Origin: Gallalistipes aquisgranensis | GTDB lineage: Bacteria; Bacteroidota; Bacteroidia; Bacteroidales; Rikenellaceae | DNA length: 64,000 nt | Direction of reading: 5' to 3' | NCBI RefSeq assembly: GCF_014982715.1 | Contig: NZ_JADCJY010000001.1 | Location: 1-64,000 of the forward strand | The notes under the pieces: generated by a model | The model's input: only the letters and a program-made list of their open reading frames with translations | Databases searched by the model: none | What the model was told of the DNA's origin: nothing | Program-made: the position numbers and the translations under genes | Part shown: positions 1 to 10,064 of the stretch, in pieces | Numbering within the stretch: the first letter of the stretch is position 1 | Layout of the letters: each line of letters starts with the position of its first letter

Positions 1-123
1 TACGCACCCGTGCGCCGGTCGCCGGCAAGAGTAGCAAGCTACTCTATCCGCTGCCCCTCGACTTGCATGTGTTAGGCCTGCCGCTAGCGTTTATCCTGAG
101 CCAGGATCAAACTCTCCATTGTA
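1..123 (-). rRNA. rrs: 16S ribosomal RNA, 5' end (partial)
   Basis: Read on the minus strand, the sequence gives the universal 16S start AGAGTTTGATCCTGGCTCAG, then a GCTAGCGGCAGGCCTAACAC-type region and the first variable loop. The gene runs off the left edge, so only about 120 bases of the 5' end are present. The mature 5' end is placed about 8 bases before AGAGTTTG by analogy with E. coli. The sequence following the primer site matches what I recall of Alistipes 16S, which is the main basis for the taxonomic call. Confidence 0.97.
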
Positions 124-269
124 AAAATGTTTTGTTATAAATCTTGGCTTTATTTCAAAGGTATTGATTTTTGAAAATCTATATAAACTTTAGCTGCTCA
201 AATACCTCAAAGAACCTATTTCGTTCGTTGTTCTTTTGCTGAACTCCTGTCTCTTATCGAAACGGGTTG

Positions 270-300
270 CAAAGATAGTCACGTTTTTTGAATCTGCAAA
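270..300 (-). promoter_or_regulatory. rrn promoter, proximal (P2)
   Basis: On the minus strand a -33 TTTG (297-300) and a -7 TATCTTTG (270-277) are separated by exactly 19 bases, a perfect match to the Bacteroidota primary-sigma consensus TTTG-N19-TAnnTTTG. It points at the 16S gene about 150 bases downstream. Confidence 0.85.
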
Positions 301-375
301 ACTTTTTCAAAAAAAACGAAAAAATATTTTTCAGAACTCGTTTGCTTTGCATTGTTTCCTTTGCGAAAGCGGGTG

Positions 376-408
376 CAAATATAGAGACTTTTGTTTTAAA
401 CTTCCAAA
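376..408 (-). promoter_or_regulatory. rrn promoter, distal (P1)
   Basis: A second minus-strand element has -7 TATATTTG (376-383) and -33 TTTG (405-408), 21 bases apart. With the copy about 106 bases downstream it forms a tandem promoter pair in front of the rRNA operon, as is usual for rrn operons in this phylum. Confidence 0.75.
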
Positions 409-763
409 TATTCGGAGATCTTTTTTTGCGTTTTTTTGTACCTAATTTTGTATTAGGTTAAAAAACAGGTGTTTATTCGGACTGGGAAAATGTCTTTTTT
501 TCGTTGCCTGGTGTGTCGGTTGGCGGAACATTCTTTCTGCATGGGGGAGTTTACTTGATGTCGACTTTTCGTTCCGGCGATCTTTTTCTTCAGCGGATGA
601 AGGAAAAATGATGAATTAGCTTCTGGCCCTATCGGTTTTTTTAGGGGGAAGCACCCGGCTTTTTATCAGGAAACGGAAAGGAACTGTCTGTTTGTTCGGT
701 TTTTTTCGACTGTTTTTTTGTGTGTTTTTCGGAAATGTTCCGGGCACGGGTTTCTTTTTTTAT

Positions 764-771
764 TACATTTG
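764..771 (+). promoter_or_regulatory. -7 box of GH31 gene promoter
   Basis: TACATTTG matches TAnnTTTG and sits 43 bases before the GH31 start codon. I find no clear -33 TTG at the right distance, so this is a half-supported promoter. Confidence 0.45.
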
Positions 772-814
772 CTATACTGACTCTCTTTGAAAGTGAATAA
801 ATCTTCGACTTCTG

Positions 815-3070
815 ATGAAAAAAGGATTCCTGTTGCTTATGTGCTGCTTTGTCTTCGGTCCCCTCGCGGCCGGAAATCATTCGAACCCGCTCGTGTTCGG
901 CAATAACCGGATTACGTTGATCACCGACGGTCTGGTCCGGCTCGAATATGCCGTGGACGGTAAGTTTTTCGACGATCCCACGATGTTCGCCTACGACCGG
1001 AGCCATCTGCTGGATACGTTCAGCGTGGAGAAGCTGGACGGTAACCGTTACCGGATCGAAACGGGACGGATGACGATTACCTATACGGCCGACGGCTTCC
1101 CTTTCGGGGCGATGAATTTCCGGATAGAGTTCGACAACGGGGGAGAGAAGCCGTCCCGGTGGACGGTGCGCCAGTCCGCTTTCCCTTCGAAAAACAATCT
1201 GCGCGGGGCGATCGCCACGCTCGACAACATTGACGGCCGGACGGAACTGGACGAGGGATTGCTCTCCCGGGACGGTTATTATATGATCGACGATACCGGC
1301 AAGGAACGCCTGGTGGACGGTTGGATCGCGGAACCGAGCAAGGCACATGTGCAGGACTACTATGTTTTCATATACGGTACGGACTACCGTTCCGCCCTGC
1401 GTTCGCTGGGCGCGATCAGCGGCCGGGCGCCGATGAACCGGAAGTATATGCACGGGGCGTGGTACTGCCGGTTCTACAATTACAGTGCCGACGACTACCG
1501 CCGGATCGTCCGGGAATACCGAGAGCACGACTTTCCGCTCGATGTGCTGGTTTTCGACATGGACTGGCATACGATGGATGCCAAAGTCGGCAGCGGACAC
1601 GGAGGACGTCTTTCGTGGACAGGATATACGTGGAACAGAAAGCAGTTTCCCGATCCGGCGGGATTGCTGGCAGAGTTCCGTAAGGAACATATTTATGTGC
1701 CGCTGAACGACCATCCGGCCGACGGTATCCGGCCCCACGAAGAGGGATACGACGGTTTCATGCGGGCCATGGGAGAGGACCCGGCCGAAGGCAGGAGTCT
1801 GCTGTTCGATGCCGGAGACCGGAAATACATGGAAAATTTCTTTCGGTACGCATTGGAACCCAACGAGAAAATCGGGGCGGCCTTCTGGTGGCTCGACTGG
1901 CAGCAGAACTATATTCAGCCGTGGGTGAGGGGCACCCGGATGCGCCATCTGCCTTGGCTCAATCACCTGTATTACCGTCATTCGCTGAAAGACGGGCTGC
2001 GCGGAGCCTTGTACAGCCGCTGGGGCGGTTGGGGCACTCAGCGGTATCCGATCCAGTTTTCGGGCGACACCTATGCCAGTTGGGAGATGATCGCTTTCCA
2101 GGTGGAGATGACCGCAACCAGCGGCAATGCCGGATGTTTTTTCTGGGCACACGACCTGGGTGGCCATTATAACGGGGACGATCCCGAAATGTATGCCCGC
2201 TGGACGCAGTTCGGGGCCGTGAGTTCTTCGCTGCGTGTACATTCCAGTTCTTCCGCTCCCGACCGTCGTCCGTGGAACGAGGTGTGGGGCAGGCAGGCGA
2301 CCGAGTCGATGCGGCGGGCCTATCATTTCCGTTCCGAAATGATGCCCTATATATACAGCAGTCTCTGGCAGGTGCATCGGGAGATGGTGCCGTTGACCCG
2401 GGCGCTTTATATCGACTATCCCCGCGTGGAGGAGGCTTACCGCAATCCGCAGGAGTACCTGCTGGGCGATCTGGTGCTGACGGCGCCGATCGCCTCGCCC
2501 GGCAAGGGCCCCGACCGGGTGGCCGAACAGACGGTCTGGTTTCCCGTCGGGGACAGTTGGTACGATCTGTTTACCGGGCGGCGTTTCGAGGGAGGAACGA
2601 AACATACGGTGTCCGCTCCCCTGAACGAGTTTCCGGTGTATGTGAAAGGTGGCTATCCATTGCCCATGCAGCCCTATACACCCCGTATGGCGACGGCCCG
2701 GATCGACACGCTGATCGTGCGGTGCTATCCTGGCGGGCCCGGTGCGGACAACGGTTACGAACTGTACGAGGACGACGGACTCTCGCTCGACTACACGCGC
2801 GGCCGTTACGCCCTCACTCCGTTGCGGTACAGGCTTTCGGACGGAGGACTGACCGTTACTGTCGGGGCTGCCGAAGGCGAATACGAGGGACAGCCGGCCG
2901 AGCGCAGTTACCGGATCGAATTGCCGGGCCTTTCGTCCCGTGCCGTGGCCCGGATCGACGGCCGCCGGACGAAGATTTCGGTGAATGACAGGGGAATGCC
3001 CTGCATCGACGTTCCCCGGCGTTCGATCCGGAGACCGGTGGAGATCACTCTGACTGATCCTTATCAATAG
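815..3070 (+). CDS. Secreted glycoside hydrolase family 31 protein
   Basis: Retaining glycosidase of the GH31 clan, which includes alpha-glucosidases, alpha-xylosidases and alpha-galactosidases. A signal peptide is visible at residues 1-20 (KK, then a hydrophobic stretch), followed by an N-terminal beta domain (about 25-190) and a TIM barrel. The barrel has strand motif LVFDMDW (245-251), a likely nucleophile Asp361 in WWLDWQQ and a likely acid/base Asp418 in FSGDTY. The rest is C-terminal beta domains. The length of 751 residues fits secreted GH31 enzymes. The WLDWQQ nucleophile context differs from the WIDMNE of classical alpha-glucosidases, so the sugar specificity is uncertain. No SusC/SusD pair is adjacent, and a Nim-like gene follows after 4 bases, so the two are probably co-transcribed. 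Confidence 0.9.
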   Translation: MKKGFLLLMCCFVFGPLAAGNHSNPLVFGNNRITLITDGLVRLEYAVDGKFFDDPTMFAYDRSHLLDTFSVEKLDGNRYRIETGRMTITYTADGFPFGAMNFRIEFDNGGEKPSRWTVRQSAFPSKNNLRGAIATLDNIDGRTELDEGLLSRDGYYMIDDTGKERLVDGWIAEPSKAHVQDYYVFIYGTDYRSALRSLGAISGRAPMNRKYMHGAWYCRFYNYSADDYRRIVREYREHDFPLDVLVFDMDWHTMDAKVGSGHGGRLSWTGYTWNRKQFPDPAGLLAEFRKEHIYVPLNDHPADGIRPHEEGYDGFMRAMGEDPAEGRSLLFDAGDRKYMENFFRYALEPNEKIGAAFWWLDWQQNYIQPWVRGTRMRHLPWLNHLYYRHSLKDGLRGALYSRWGGWGTQRYPIQFSGDTYASWEMIAFQVEMTATSGNAGCFFWAHDLGGHYNGDDPEMYARWTQFGAVSSSLRVHSSSSAPDRRPWNEVWGRQATESMRRAYHFRSEMMPYIYSSLWQVHREMVPLTRALYIDYPRVEEAYRNPQEYLLGDLVLTAPIASPGKGPDRVAEQTVWFPVGDSWYDLFTGRRFEGGTKHTVSAPLNEFPVYVKGGYPLPMQPYTPRMATARIDTLIVRCYPGGPGADNGYELYEDDGLSLDYTRGRYALTPLRYRLSDGGLTVTVGAAEGEYEGQPAERSYRIELPGLSSRAVARIDGRRTKISVNDRGMPCIDVPRRSIRRPVEITLTDPYQ

Positions 3071-3074
3071 CTTT

Positions 3075-3560
3075 ATGATGTACGATAACGATACCGTGCG
3101 GCGGAGGGACCGCCTGTTGGGGGAGCCTGAAGCCCTCGCTTTGCTGCGGGAGGGAGAGTACGGAGTGCTTTCGATGGCCGCCGAGGGTGGTGGCGCTTAC
3201 GGAATTCCGGTCAGTTATGTCTGGGACGGTGCCGTGGCTCTCTATTTTCACTGTGCACCGGAGGGGCGGAAGCTGAATTTGCTTGCTGCGGACGACCGGG
3301 CCTCTTTCTGTGTGGTGGGACGTACCCGGGTGATTCCGGACCAGTTTACGACAGCCTATGAGAGCATTGTCCTCGAAGGACGTGTCCGTATGAATCTTCC
3401 CGGGGAGGAGCGGTGGCGTGCACTGGAGTTGTTGTTGGAGAAGTATTCACCGGACGATCTGGCGACCGGAATGAAGTACGCCGAACGTTCCTTTCATCGG
3501 ACGAATGTCCTGCGGTTCGACATCGGGCGGATGTCCGGTAAGCGGAAACGGGTCGGCTGA
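3075..3560 (+). CDS. Pyridoxamine 5'-phosphate oxidase-like (Nim-type) flavoprotein
   Basis: Small FMN-binding split-barrel protein of 161 residues, the usual size for the family. Typical features are an N-terminal LLREGEYGVLSM strand, then IPVSYVWDG, then YFHCAPEGRKLNLL, the region that carries the characteristic His of Nim/PPOX proteins. Family members bind flavin and some reduce 5-nitroimidazoles, but most relatives are uncharacterised, so drug resistance cannot be claimed. The gene starts 4 bases after the GH31 stop. A second ATG one codon later (3078) is an equally possible start. It converges on leuB across a strong hairpin. Confidence 0.85.
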   Translation: MMYDNDTVRRRDRLLGEPEALALLREGEYGVLSMAAEGGGAYGIPVSYVWDGAVALYFHCAPEGRKLNLLAADDRASFCVVGRTRVIPDQFTTAYESIVLEGRVRMNLPGEERWRALELLLEKYSPDDLATGMKYAERSFHRTNVLRFDIGRMSGKRKRVG

Positions 3561-3613
3561 TTCTTTCGCCGGTGGAACGGACCGTGCGGGCGTGTTCCGG
3601 GATGGTGCGAATG

Positions 3614-3650
3614 ACAGGGAGGTATAGGCCGACAGCCTATACCTCCCTGT
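3614..3650. terminator. Bidirectional hairpin between Nim-like gene and leuB
   Basis: A perfect 16-bp inverted repeat, ACAGGGAGGTATAGGC (3614-3629) and its complement (3635-3650), is separated by 5 bases. It lies between two convergent genes and can fold in either transcript. There is no long T run on either side. Confidence 0.8.
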
Positions 3651-3691
3651 AGTGTGTTTGTCCGGAACCGCAGTACGGTCCCGTTCCGAAC

Positions 3692-4756
3692 TCAGGCGAT
3701 GTTTTTGGCGATGAAATCGCCCACTTCGGTCGTGGAGAAGGCTTTTTCGCCCTTTGCCGCGAGGTCTTCGGTCACGACGCCCGCTTCGATGGCGCGGTTC
3801 ACGGCACTCCGGATGGCGGTACCTTCGGTCTTCAGTCCCACGTGTTCCAGCAGCATGGCGGCCGACAGGATCGTGGCCATCGGGTTGGCGATGTTCTTGC
3901 CGGCGGCCTGCGGATAGGAGCCGTGGATCGGCTCGAACAGGGCCACTTTCGATCCCACGCTGGCCGAGGGCAGCATGCCCAGCGAGCCGCTGATGACACT
4001 GGCTTCGTCGGTCAGGATGTCGCCGAAGAGGTTTTCCGTCACGATGACGTCGAAGTAGGTAGGGCGCTGGATGATCTGCATGGCCGCATTGTCCACGAAC
4101 ATGAATTCTAGTTCGACGTCCGGATACTGCGGTGCCATCTCCTTGGCGATCTGACGCCACAGGCGCGACGTGGCGATCACGTTGGCTTTGTCCACTACAG
4201 TCAGGTGTCTGCGCCGTCCCTGTGCCAGCCTGAAGGCCAGATGCAGGATGCGTTCCACCTCTGCACGCGTGTAGACACAAGTGTCGTAGGCTGTGTTTCC
4301 ATCCTCGCTGCGTCCCTGCGGACGGCCGAAGTACATGCCTCCCGTCAGTTCGCGCACGCAGAGGAAATCGGCACCCTTCACGATCTCCGTCTTGAGCGGC
4401 GAGCGGTGGGCCAGCGAGTCGAATACCGCCAGCGGACGCAGATTGGCGTAAAGTCCCAGCGATTTGCGCATCCGGAGCAGTCCCTGTTCGGGGCGTACTT
4501 TCGCCGCCGGGTTGTTGTCGTACTTGGGGTCGCCGATGGCACCGAAGAGCACGGCGTCCGCCGCCTCGCATACTTCGTGCGTCTCGGCGGGGTAGGGATC
4601 GCCTGTGACGTCGATGGCACAGGCGCCTACCAGCGCCTTTTCATAGGTGAACGTATGACCGTATTGGGCGGCTACGGCGTCGAGCGCCTTCACCGCTTCG
4701 CCCACGATCTCGGGGCCGATGCCGTCTCCCGGCAGAAGCGCGATTTTCAGATTCAT
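3692..4756 (-). CDS. leuB: 3-isopropylmalate dehydrogenase
   Basis: Oxidises and decarboxylates 3-isopropylmalate with NAD to 2-oxoisocaproate, the last specific step before leucine. At 354 residues it has normal length. It has GDGIGPE at residues 10-16, the [12 protein letters not shown] substrate-binding Arg region, DKANVI, a central GSLGMLPSA and the NAD-loop EPIHGS followed by a PMATILS helix. It is the last gene of the minus-strand leu operon, 34 bases after leuA2, and ends before the 3614-3650 hairpin. Confidence 0.96.
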   Translation of the reverse strand: MNLKIALLPGDGIGPEIVGEAVKALDAVAAQYGHTFTYEKALVGACAIDVTGDPYPAETHEVCEAADAVLFGAIGDPKYDNNPAAKVRPEQGLLRMRKSLGLYANLRPLAVFDSLAHRSPLKTEIVKGADFLCVRELTGGMYFGRPQGRSEDGNTAYDTCVYTRAEVERILHLAFRLAQGRRRHLTVVDKANVIATSRLWRQIAKEMAPQYPDVELEFMFVDNAAMQIIQRPTYFDVIVTENLFGDILTDEASVISGSLGMLPSASVGSKVALFEPIHGSYPQAAGKNIANPMATILSAAMLLEHVGLKTEGTAIRSAVNRAIEAGVVTEDLAAKGEKAFSTTEVGDFIAKNIA

Positions 4757-4790
4757 ATCTCTCTGTTCCGTTTGGTTTGTCGATGGAATG

Positions 4791-6314
4791 TCATGCCGTT
4801 GCCCGGTTTTCGATCCTGTTGAGCATTTTCAGGGTCGCCTTGATGGCTGCTTCGGTCTGGTCGGCATCCAGCCCGCGGGTTTTGAAGGTTTCGCCGCGAT
4901 ACTCCCAGGTGATGATCGTCTGTACGAAAGCGTCTGTCCGTCCGCCGGGCGGGATGCTCACCGAATAGTTTTTCAGCATCGGGAAATCGCGTTTGAGCGT
5001 CGTTTTGTAAATCTTGCGGAGCGCCTTCACGAAGGCGTCGTATTGTCCGTCGCCCACCGAAGTCTCCTCGTACTCCTGGTCGTTGATCCGTATCTTGAGC
5101 GTGGCCACCGGTTTCAGGCCGTGGGCCAGCGACAGCCGGTAGTTCAGGATCGTCACCTTGTTTTCGTGCAGCTCCTGCTTGAGCACGTCCGCGATGATGT
5201 AGGGCAGGTCCTCCGGGGTGACCATCTCTTTTTTATCGCCCAATTCGATGATCCGTTCGGTCACCTTGCGCATCGACTGTTCGTCCAGTTCGATGCCGAG
5301 CGCCTCCAGGTTCTTGCGGATATTGGCCTTCCCCGAAGTCTTGCCCAGCGCGTATTCGCGTACGCGGCCGAACCTTTCGGGCAGCAGGTCGTTGAAATAG
5401 AGGTTGTTCTTGTTGTCTCCGTCGGCATGGATGCCCGCGCACTGGGTGAAAACGTTCTCGCCCACCACCGGTTTGTTGGCCGGGATGTGGATGCCCGTGT
5501 AGGTCTCCACCATGCGGCTCAGGTGGTTGATCTCCTGTTCGACCACCGTGGTGCGCTCTCCGCACTGGTCGTGCAGGACGGCCACGACGCTCGACAGCGG
5601 GGCGTTTCCCGCCCGTTCGCCCAGGCCGTTCACCGTGGTGTGGATGCCCCGGATACCCGCCCTTACGGCCGCGGCCGCATTCGCCACGGCCAGGTCGTAG
5701 TCGTTGTGGGGATGGAAGTCGAAATGTAGCTCCGGATACCGCTCCGTCATCCGGCGGCAGCACTGTTCCGTGTTGTAGGGATTGAGGATACCCAGCGTGT
5801 CAGGCAGCATGAACCGCTTCACAGGTTCATCCTTCAGTCCGTCGAGCATCGCGGTCACATAGTCCGGCGAATGGAGCATGCCGTTCGACCAGTCTTCGAG
5901 GTAGATGTTGACGGCAATCCCCGCTTTGGCCGCCCGGGCGATCGACCGTCTGATGTCGGCCAGATGCTCTTCGGGCGTCTTTCCCAACTGCCCCGTGCAG
6001 TGTTTGAGCGACCCTTTGCACAGCAGGTTCATCACCCGGCAACCCGCCTCGGAGAGCCAGCGGATCGATACTCCGTCGTCCACGAATCCCAGCACTTCGA
6101 TCTGGTCGAGACGCCCCCGCTGGGCGGCCCATTCGGTAATGAGCCGTACGGCGGCGAACTCTCCTTCCGACACCCGGGCCGATGCCACCTCGATCCGGTT
6201 CACGCATACCCCTTCCAGCAGCAGCCGGGCGATACCGAGCTTTTCCCGGGCCGAAAGCGATACACCCGAGGTCTGTTCCCCGTCGCGCAGGGTGGTATCC
6301 ATGATCTCGATCAT
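4791..6314 (-). CDS. 2-isopropylmalate synthase homologue, possible citramalate synthase
   Basis: Second acetyl-CoA-dependent Claisen-type synthase in the operon. The N-terminal HMGL-like barrel starts with [10 protein letters not shown] and has metal-binding His201 and His203 in HPHND and a [11 protein letters not shown] loop. The C-terminal LeuA-type allosteric domain spans about 370-507. It is clearly diverged from leuA at 8352-9863. For example, the motif after DGEQ is TSGVSLS rather than VPGCQLN. In other bacteria such paralogues are citramalate synthase (pyruvate route to isoleucine) or homocitrate synthase. Lying inside the leu operon with leuC, leuD and leuB, which can also act on citramalate-derived acids, it is most easily read as citramalate synthase; this is an inference. 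The start is 6 bases after the leuD stop. Confidence 0.85.
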   Translation of the reverse strand: MIEIMDTTLRDGEQTSGVSLSAREKLGIARLLLEGVCVNRIEVASARVSEGEFAAVRLITEWAAQRGRLDQIEVLGFVDDGVSIRWLSEAGCRVMNLLCKGSLKHCTGQLGKTPEEHLADIRRSIARAAKAGIAVNIYLEDWSNGMLHSPDYVTAMLDGLKDEPVKRFMLPDTLGILNPYNTEQCCRRMTERYPELHFDFHPHNDYDLAVANAAAAVRAGIRGIHTTVNGLGERAGNAPLSSVVAVLHDQCGERTTVVEQEINHLSRMVETYTGIHIPANKPVVGENVFTQCAGIHADGDNKNNLYFNDLLPERFGRVREYALGKTSGKANIRKNLEALGIELDEQSMRKVTERIIELGDKKEMVTPEDLPYIIADVLKQELHENKVTILNYRLSLAHGLKPVATLKIRINDQEYEETSVGDGQYDAFVKALRKIYKTTLKRDFPMLKNYSVSIPPGGRTDAFVQTIITWEYRGETFKTRGLDADQTEAAIKATLKMLNRIENRATA

Positions 6315-6320
6315 CGGCGG

Positions 6321-6914
6321 TCAGGCTTGGCGGCGCTGTTCGAAAGCCTCTATTTCGGGGCGGATGCTCCGCAGGTAATCCACGTCGTCGTATCCGTTGA
6401 GCAGGCACTCTTTTTTATAGGCGTCGATCTCGAACCGGGTGCTTTCGCCCGAAGGGAGCGTGAAGGTCTGGCTCTCCAGATCGACCGTGAACCGTGCTTT
6501 CGGATCGGTCTCGATGGCGGCGAATACCTTTTGCAGGAACTCCTCGCTTACCTGGACGAGCAGCAGACCGTTGTTGAGCGCGTTGTTGCGGAAGATGTCG
6601 GCGAAGAAGCTCGACACCACCACGCGGAAACCGTAGTCGAAAATGGCCCAGGCGGCGTGTTCGCGCGAGGAACCGCAGCCGAAGTTCTTCGCCCCGACCA
6701 GTATTTCGCCCGAGTATTTCGGGTCGTTCAGCGGAAACGAACCGATCTTCCGGTCGCTCTTGTCATAGCGCCAGTCGCGGAACAGGTTGTCTCCGAATCC
6801 CTTGCGCTCCACGGCTTTCAGAAAGCGGGCCGGAATGATCTGGTCGGTGTCGATATTTTCGATGTTGACGGGAACGGCTCCCGTAACCAGTTTTTTGAAT
6901 TTGGGAATGGACAT
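6321..6914 (-). CDS. leuD: 3-isopropylmalate dehydratase small subunit
   Basis: Small subunit of the aconitase-type isomerase that converts 2- to 3-isopropylmalate together with LeuC. The 197 residues form the swivelling domain, with typical motifs [14 protein letters not shown] near the N terminus, [13 protein letters not shown]-like (here [16 protein letters not shown]) and [16 protein letters not shown]. It lies 12 bases downstream of leuC and 6 bases upstream of leuA2. Confidence 0.97.
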   Translation of the reverse strand: MSIPKFKKLVTGAVPVNIENIDTDQIIPARFLKAVERKGFGDNLFRDWRYDKSDRKIGSFPLNDPKYSGEILVGAKNFGCGSSREHAAWAIFDYGFRVVVSSFFADIFRNNALNNGLLLVQVSEEFLQKVFAAIETDPKARFTVDLESQTFTLPSGESTRFEIDAYKKECLLNGYDDVDYLRSIRPEIEAFEQRRQA

Positions 6915-6926
6915 GGTCTCTTCGTT

Positions 6927-8330
6927 TTACAGGTTGAACAATTCGCGGGGATCGGCGATCACGCCGCTTACGGCTGCCGCTGCGGCCACCAGCGGTCCGG
7001 CCAGCAGGGTGCGCGCTCCGGGGCCCTGGCGGCCTTCGAAGTTGCGGTTGGAGGTCGATACGCTGTACATGCCGGCCGGAATCTTGTCGGCGTTCATGGC
7101 CAGACAGGCCGAACAGCCCGGTTCCCTCAGCTCGAAGCCCGCCTCTTTCAGCACCTTGTCCAGTCCTTCCGCCTTGCACTGGGCCTCCACGGCCCGCGAT
7201 CCCGGCACGATCCATGCCGTCACGTTGTCGGCCTTCCTGCGGCCCTTGACCGCCTCGGCGAACAGGCGGAAATCCTCGATCCGCCCGTTGGTGCAGCTTC
7301 CCACGAAGACGTAGTCTACCCGTTTGCCCAGCATGGCGTCGCCCGGTTTGAAGTCCATGTATTCCAGCGCCTTGTCGAACGACACCCGGTCGCTGCCCGA
7401 AAGCCCTTCGGCCGTGGGGATGCGTCCCGTGATTCCCACGCCCATGCCAGGATTGGTGCCGTAGGTGATCATCGGTTCGATGTCGGCGGCGTCGAACGTG
7501 TATTCGGTATCGAACCGCGCGTCCGGATCGGAGTAGAGTTCCTTCCATCGCTCCACGGCCCGGTCGAAATCGGCCCCTTTGGGTGCATTCTCCCGTCCGC
7601 GCACGTAGTCGAACGTGGTCTGGTCGGGGGCGATCATGCCGCCCCGGGCCCCGCATTCGATGCTCATGTTGCAGACCGTCATGCGGGCTTCCATGCTCAT
7701 CGAGCGGATTGCCTCGCCGGCGAATTCGATGAAGTGGCCCGTGCCGCCCGAGGCCGATATTTTCGAAATGATATAAAGGATCACGTCTTTCGAAGTGACG
7801 CCCCTGCCCAATTGGCCGTTCACCGTGATGCGCATGGTCTTGGGTTTGGGCTGCAGGATACACTGTGAGGCGAAGACCATCTCCACCTCCGAGGTGCCGA
7901 TGCCGAACGCCACGGCTCCGAACGCTCCGTGGGTCGAGGTGTGGCTGTCGCCGCAGACGATGGTCATGCCCGGCTGGGTGAAACCCAGTTCCGGTCCCAC
8001 GATGTGCACGACGCCCTGCTTGGGATGGTGCAGCCCGAAGTGTTCGATGCCGTTCTCTGCGCAGTTCTTTTCGAACGCTTCCAGCTGGCCGCGCGAAAGC
8101 GGGTCCTCGATCGGCAGGTGGCGGTTGACGGTGGGCACGTTGTGGTCGGCCGTGGCCGTGGTCTGTGCCGGACGGGCCACCTTGATGCCCCGGTTGCGCA
8201 GGCCGAGGAAGGCGACGGGCGAGGTGACCTCGTGGATATAGTGGCGGTCGATATAGAGTACGCTGCGGCCGCCGTCCAACTGGCGGACGACGTGTGCGTC
8301 CCAGACTTTGTCGAAAAGTGTCTTTCCCAT
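6927..8330 (-). CDS. leuC: 3-isopropylmalate dehydratase large subunit
   Basis: Catalytic subunit carrying a [4Fe-4S] cluster. The three cluster ligands are visible: Cys346 in VGSCTNGR, and Cys406 and Cys409 in GCSAC. Other family motifs are [15 protein letters not shown] and the N-terminal DKVWDAHVV. The length of 467 residues is standard. It starts 21 bases after the leuA stop in the same transcript. If leuA2 is a citramalate synthase, LeuCD would also serve the isoleucine branch. Confidence 0.97.
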   Translation of the reverse strand: MGKTLFDKVWDAHVVRQLDGGRSVLYIDRHYIHEVTSPVAFLGLRNRGIKVARPAQTTATADHNVPTVNRHLPIEDPLSRGQLEAFEKNCAENGIEHFGLHHPKQGVVHIVGPELGFTQPGMTIVCGDSHTSTHGAFGAVAFGIGTSEVEMVFASQCILQPKPKTMRITVNGQLGRGVTSKDVILYIISKISASGGTGHFIEFAGEAIRSMSMEARMTVCNMSIECGARGGMIAPDQTTFDYVRGRENAPKGADFDRAVERWKELYSDPDARFDTEYTFDAADIEPMITYGTNPGMGVGITGRIPTAEGLSGSDRVSFDKALEYMDFKPGDAMLGKRVDYVFVGSCTNGRIEDFRLFAEAVKGRRKADNVTAWIVPGSRAVEAQCKAEGLDKVLKEAGFELREPGCSACLAMNADKIPAGMYSVSTSNRNFEGRQGPGARTLLAGPLVAAAAAVSGVIADPRELFNL

Positions 8331-8351
8331 CTTGTTCGTGTTAGTGTGTCG

Positions 8352-9863
8352 TTATTCTTTTTTGTCCGTTACGTTCAGTTTGCGCAGTCCGTCGATGAAG
8401 GCTTCCACGGCGGCCCGCACGATATCGGTGTGGGCCGCGAAGCCGTGTACCATGTGTTCGCCCCGGCGGATCTGGAGATGCACGCGGCCCACGTCGTTGC
8501 AGCCCCGGGTCATCGCCTGCAGGAGGAATTCGGAGATGAAAACCTCCTCGTTTATCATGCTTTTGACGGCGGTGACGGCCGCATCCACCGGACCGTTGCC
8601 CGTGCTGGTGGCCATGATCTCCCGCTCGCCGAACTTCACCACGACCGTGGCGGTCGGAACGAGCGTGCCGGTGATGACCTGGAGGTATTTCAGTTTGATG
8701 TGGTTCTCCTTGACGGCTGCGATGTCGCCTACGAGATAGAGCAGGTCGTCGTCGCGGATATCCTTCTTCGTGTCGGCCAGTTTGAGGAATTTCTCGTACA
8801 CGCTGTCCAGCTCGGCCTGTTCCAGCCGGTATCCGAGCAGTTCGAGCCGGTGGTTCAGCGCCGCCCGGCCGCTGCGGGCCGTGAGGGCGATCACCGATTC
8901 GTCTACCCCCACCTCTTTCGGGTCGATGATTTCGTAATTCTCCCGGTTCTTGAGCACTCCGTCCTGGTGGATGCCCGACGAGTGGGCGAATGCGTTGCGC
9001 CCCACGATCGCCTTGTTGGGCTGGACGGGCATGTTCATCAGGCTCGACACCAGGTGGCTGGCTTTGGTGATGAGCTTCGAATTGATCCCTGTGTCGACGT
9101 CGATGTCCTTGTGGCAGCGCAGGGTCATCACCACCTCTTCGAGCGAGGTGTTGCCGGCCCGCTCGCCGATGCCGTTCAGCGTCACCTCGGCCTGACGGGC
9201 CCCGTTCAGGATGCCGGCGAGGGTGTTGGCCGTGGCCATGCCCAGGTCGTTGTGGCAGTGGGTGGAGATGATCGCCTTCTCGATACCCGCCACATGGTCC
9301 ACCAGATATTTGATTTTCTCGCCGTAGAACTGCGGAAGGCAGTAGCCCGTCGTGTCGGGAATGTTCACCACCGTCGCCCCGGCCTTGATGACCGCTTCGA
9401 TCACGCGGGCCAGGTACTCGTTGTCGGCCCGTCCGGCGTCTTCGGCGTAGAACTCCACGTCCTCCACATATTTTTTCGCGTATTTCACGGCTTCGACCGC
9501 CCGCCGGAGAATCTCTTCCGGGTTCGATTTCAGTTTGTCGTAGATGTGGAAATGCGACACGCCGATTCCCGTGTGAATCCGTTTGTGCCTGGCATAGGAG
9601 AGGGCGTCGGCCGCCACGTCGATGTCCTTTTTGACGGCACGGGTCAGAGCGCAAATCGTAGGTAGGGAAACGGCCTTCGATATTTCCTGTACGGAATGGA
9701 AATCGCCGGGGCTGGAGATCGGGAATCCCGCCTCGATGATGTCCACCCCCAGGTTTTCCAACATACGGGCCACTTCGATCTTTTCGACCGTGTTCAACTG
9801 ACAGCCCGGAACCTGTTCGCCGTCGCGAAGGGTGGTGTCGAATACATACAATTTCTCGCTCAT
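8352..9863 (-). CDS. leuA: 2-isopropylmalate synthase
   Basis: Condenses acetyl-CoA with 2-oxoisovalerate, the committed step of leucine synthesis. The barrel begins with [17 protein letters not shown] and has metal ligands His202 and His204 in HCHND and NGIGERAGN. The C-terminal regulatory domain (about 375-503) is the usual site of leucine feedback inhibition. With 503 residues it is a full-length enzyme. It is the first gene of the operon leuA-leuC-leuD-leuA2-leuB and has a consensus promoter at 9934-9964. Confidence 0.95.
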   Translation of the reverse strand: MSEKLYVFDTTLRDGEQVPGCQLNTVEKIEVARMLENLGVDIIEAGFPISSPGDFHSVQEISKAVSLPTICALTRAVKKDIDVAADALSYARHKRIHTGIGVSHFHIYDKLKSNPEEILRRAVEAVKYAKKYVEDVEFYAEDAGRADNEYLARVIEAVIKAGATVVNIPDTTGYCLPQFYGEKIKYLVDHVAGIEKAIISTHCHNDLGMATANTLAGILNGARQAEVTLNGIGERAGNTSLEEVVMTLRCHKDIDVDTGINSKLITKASHLVSSLMNMPVQPNKAIVGRNAFAHSSGIHQDGVLKNRENYEIIDPKEVGVDESVIALTARSGRAALNHRLELLGYRLEQAELDSVYEKFLKLADTKKDIRDDDLLYLVGDIAAVKENHIKLKYLQVITGTLVPTATVVVKFGEREIMATSTGNGPVDAAVTAVKSMINEEVFISEFLLQAMTRGCNDVGRVHLQIRRGEHMVHGFAAHTDIVRAAVEAFIDGLRKLNVTDKKE

Positions 9864-9933
9864 AGTCTTATCGTTTGGTCATATTGTGTCGATGTGCGAA
9901 TTTATATCTTTTGTTAAAAAAGGCGCATAAATG

Positions 9934-9964
9934 CAAAAATATAAATTACGACCGCAAAAACAAA
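9934..9964 (-). promoter_or_regulatory. leu operon promoter
   Basis: On the minus strand a -33 TTTG (9961-9964) and a -7 TATTTTTG (9934-9941) are 19 bases apart, a full Bacteroidota consensus. The leader to the leuA ATG would be about 60 bases. I see no obvious leader peptide or attenuator in it. Confidence 0.75.
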
Positions 9965-10064
9965 ATTTTTTAAAATATCTCTTCACGCAGGGGTACGGGG
10001 CCCCGTTTTGCCGCCGTAAGGCTACGACGACAAAATAGGATAAATAACGTCATCGAAGCCGGAA

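Larger units (their letters stand above)
124..814. other. Intergenic region between rrn and GH31 gene
   Basis: This 690-base stretch is AT-rich. It holds the 16S leader, the two rrn promoters (270-300 and 376-408) and, at its right end, the GH31 promoter. The short open frame at 236-445 lies over the rrn promoters, is rich in Phe, Lys and Cys, and looks non-coding. I see nothing else in 450-720. Confidence 0.7.

Noticed and set aside
236-445. Open frame of 69 codons before the rRNA operon
   Set aside because: It overlaps both rrn promoters, lies in AT-rich DNA and has no plausible domain.
641-3067. 808-codon open frame on the minus strand
   Set aside because: It lies opposite the GH31 gene; its His/Arg/Pro-rich translation is typical of the antisense frame of a GC-rich gene.
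3075-3560. Metronidazole-resistance gene (nim)
   Set aside because: The protein belongs to the Nim/PPOX superfamily, but family membership alone does not show nitroimidazole reduction, and no IS-borne promoter is present.
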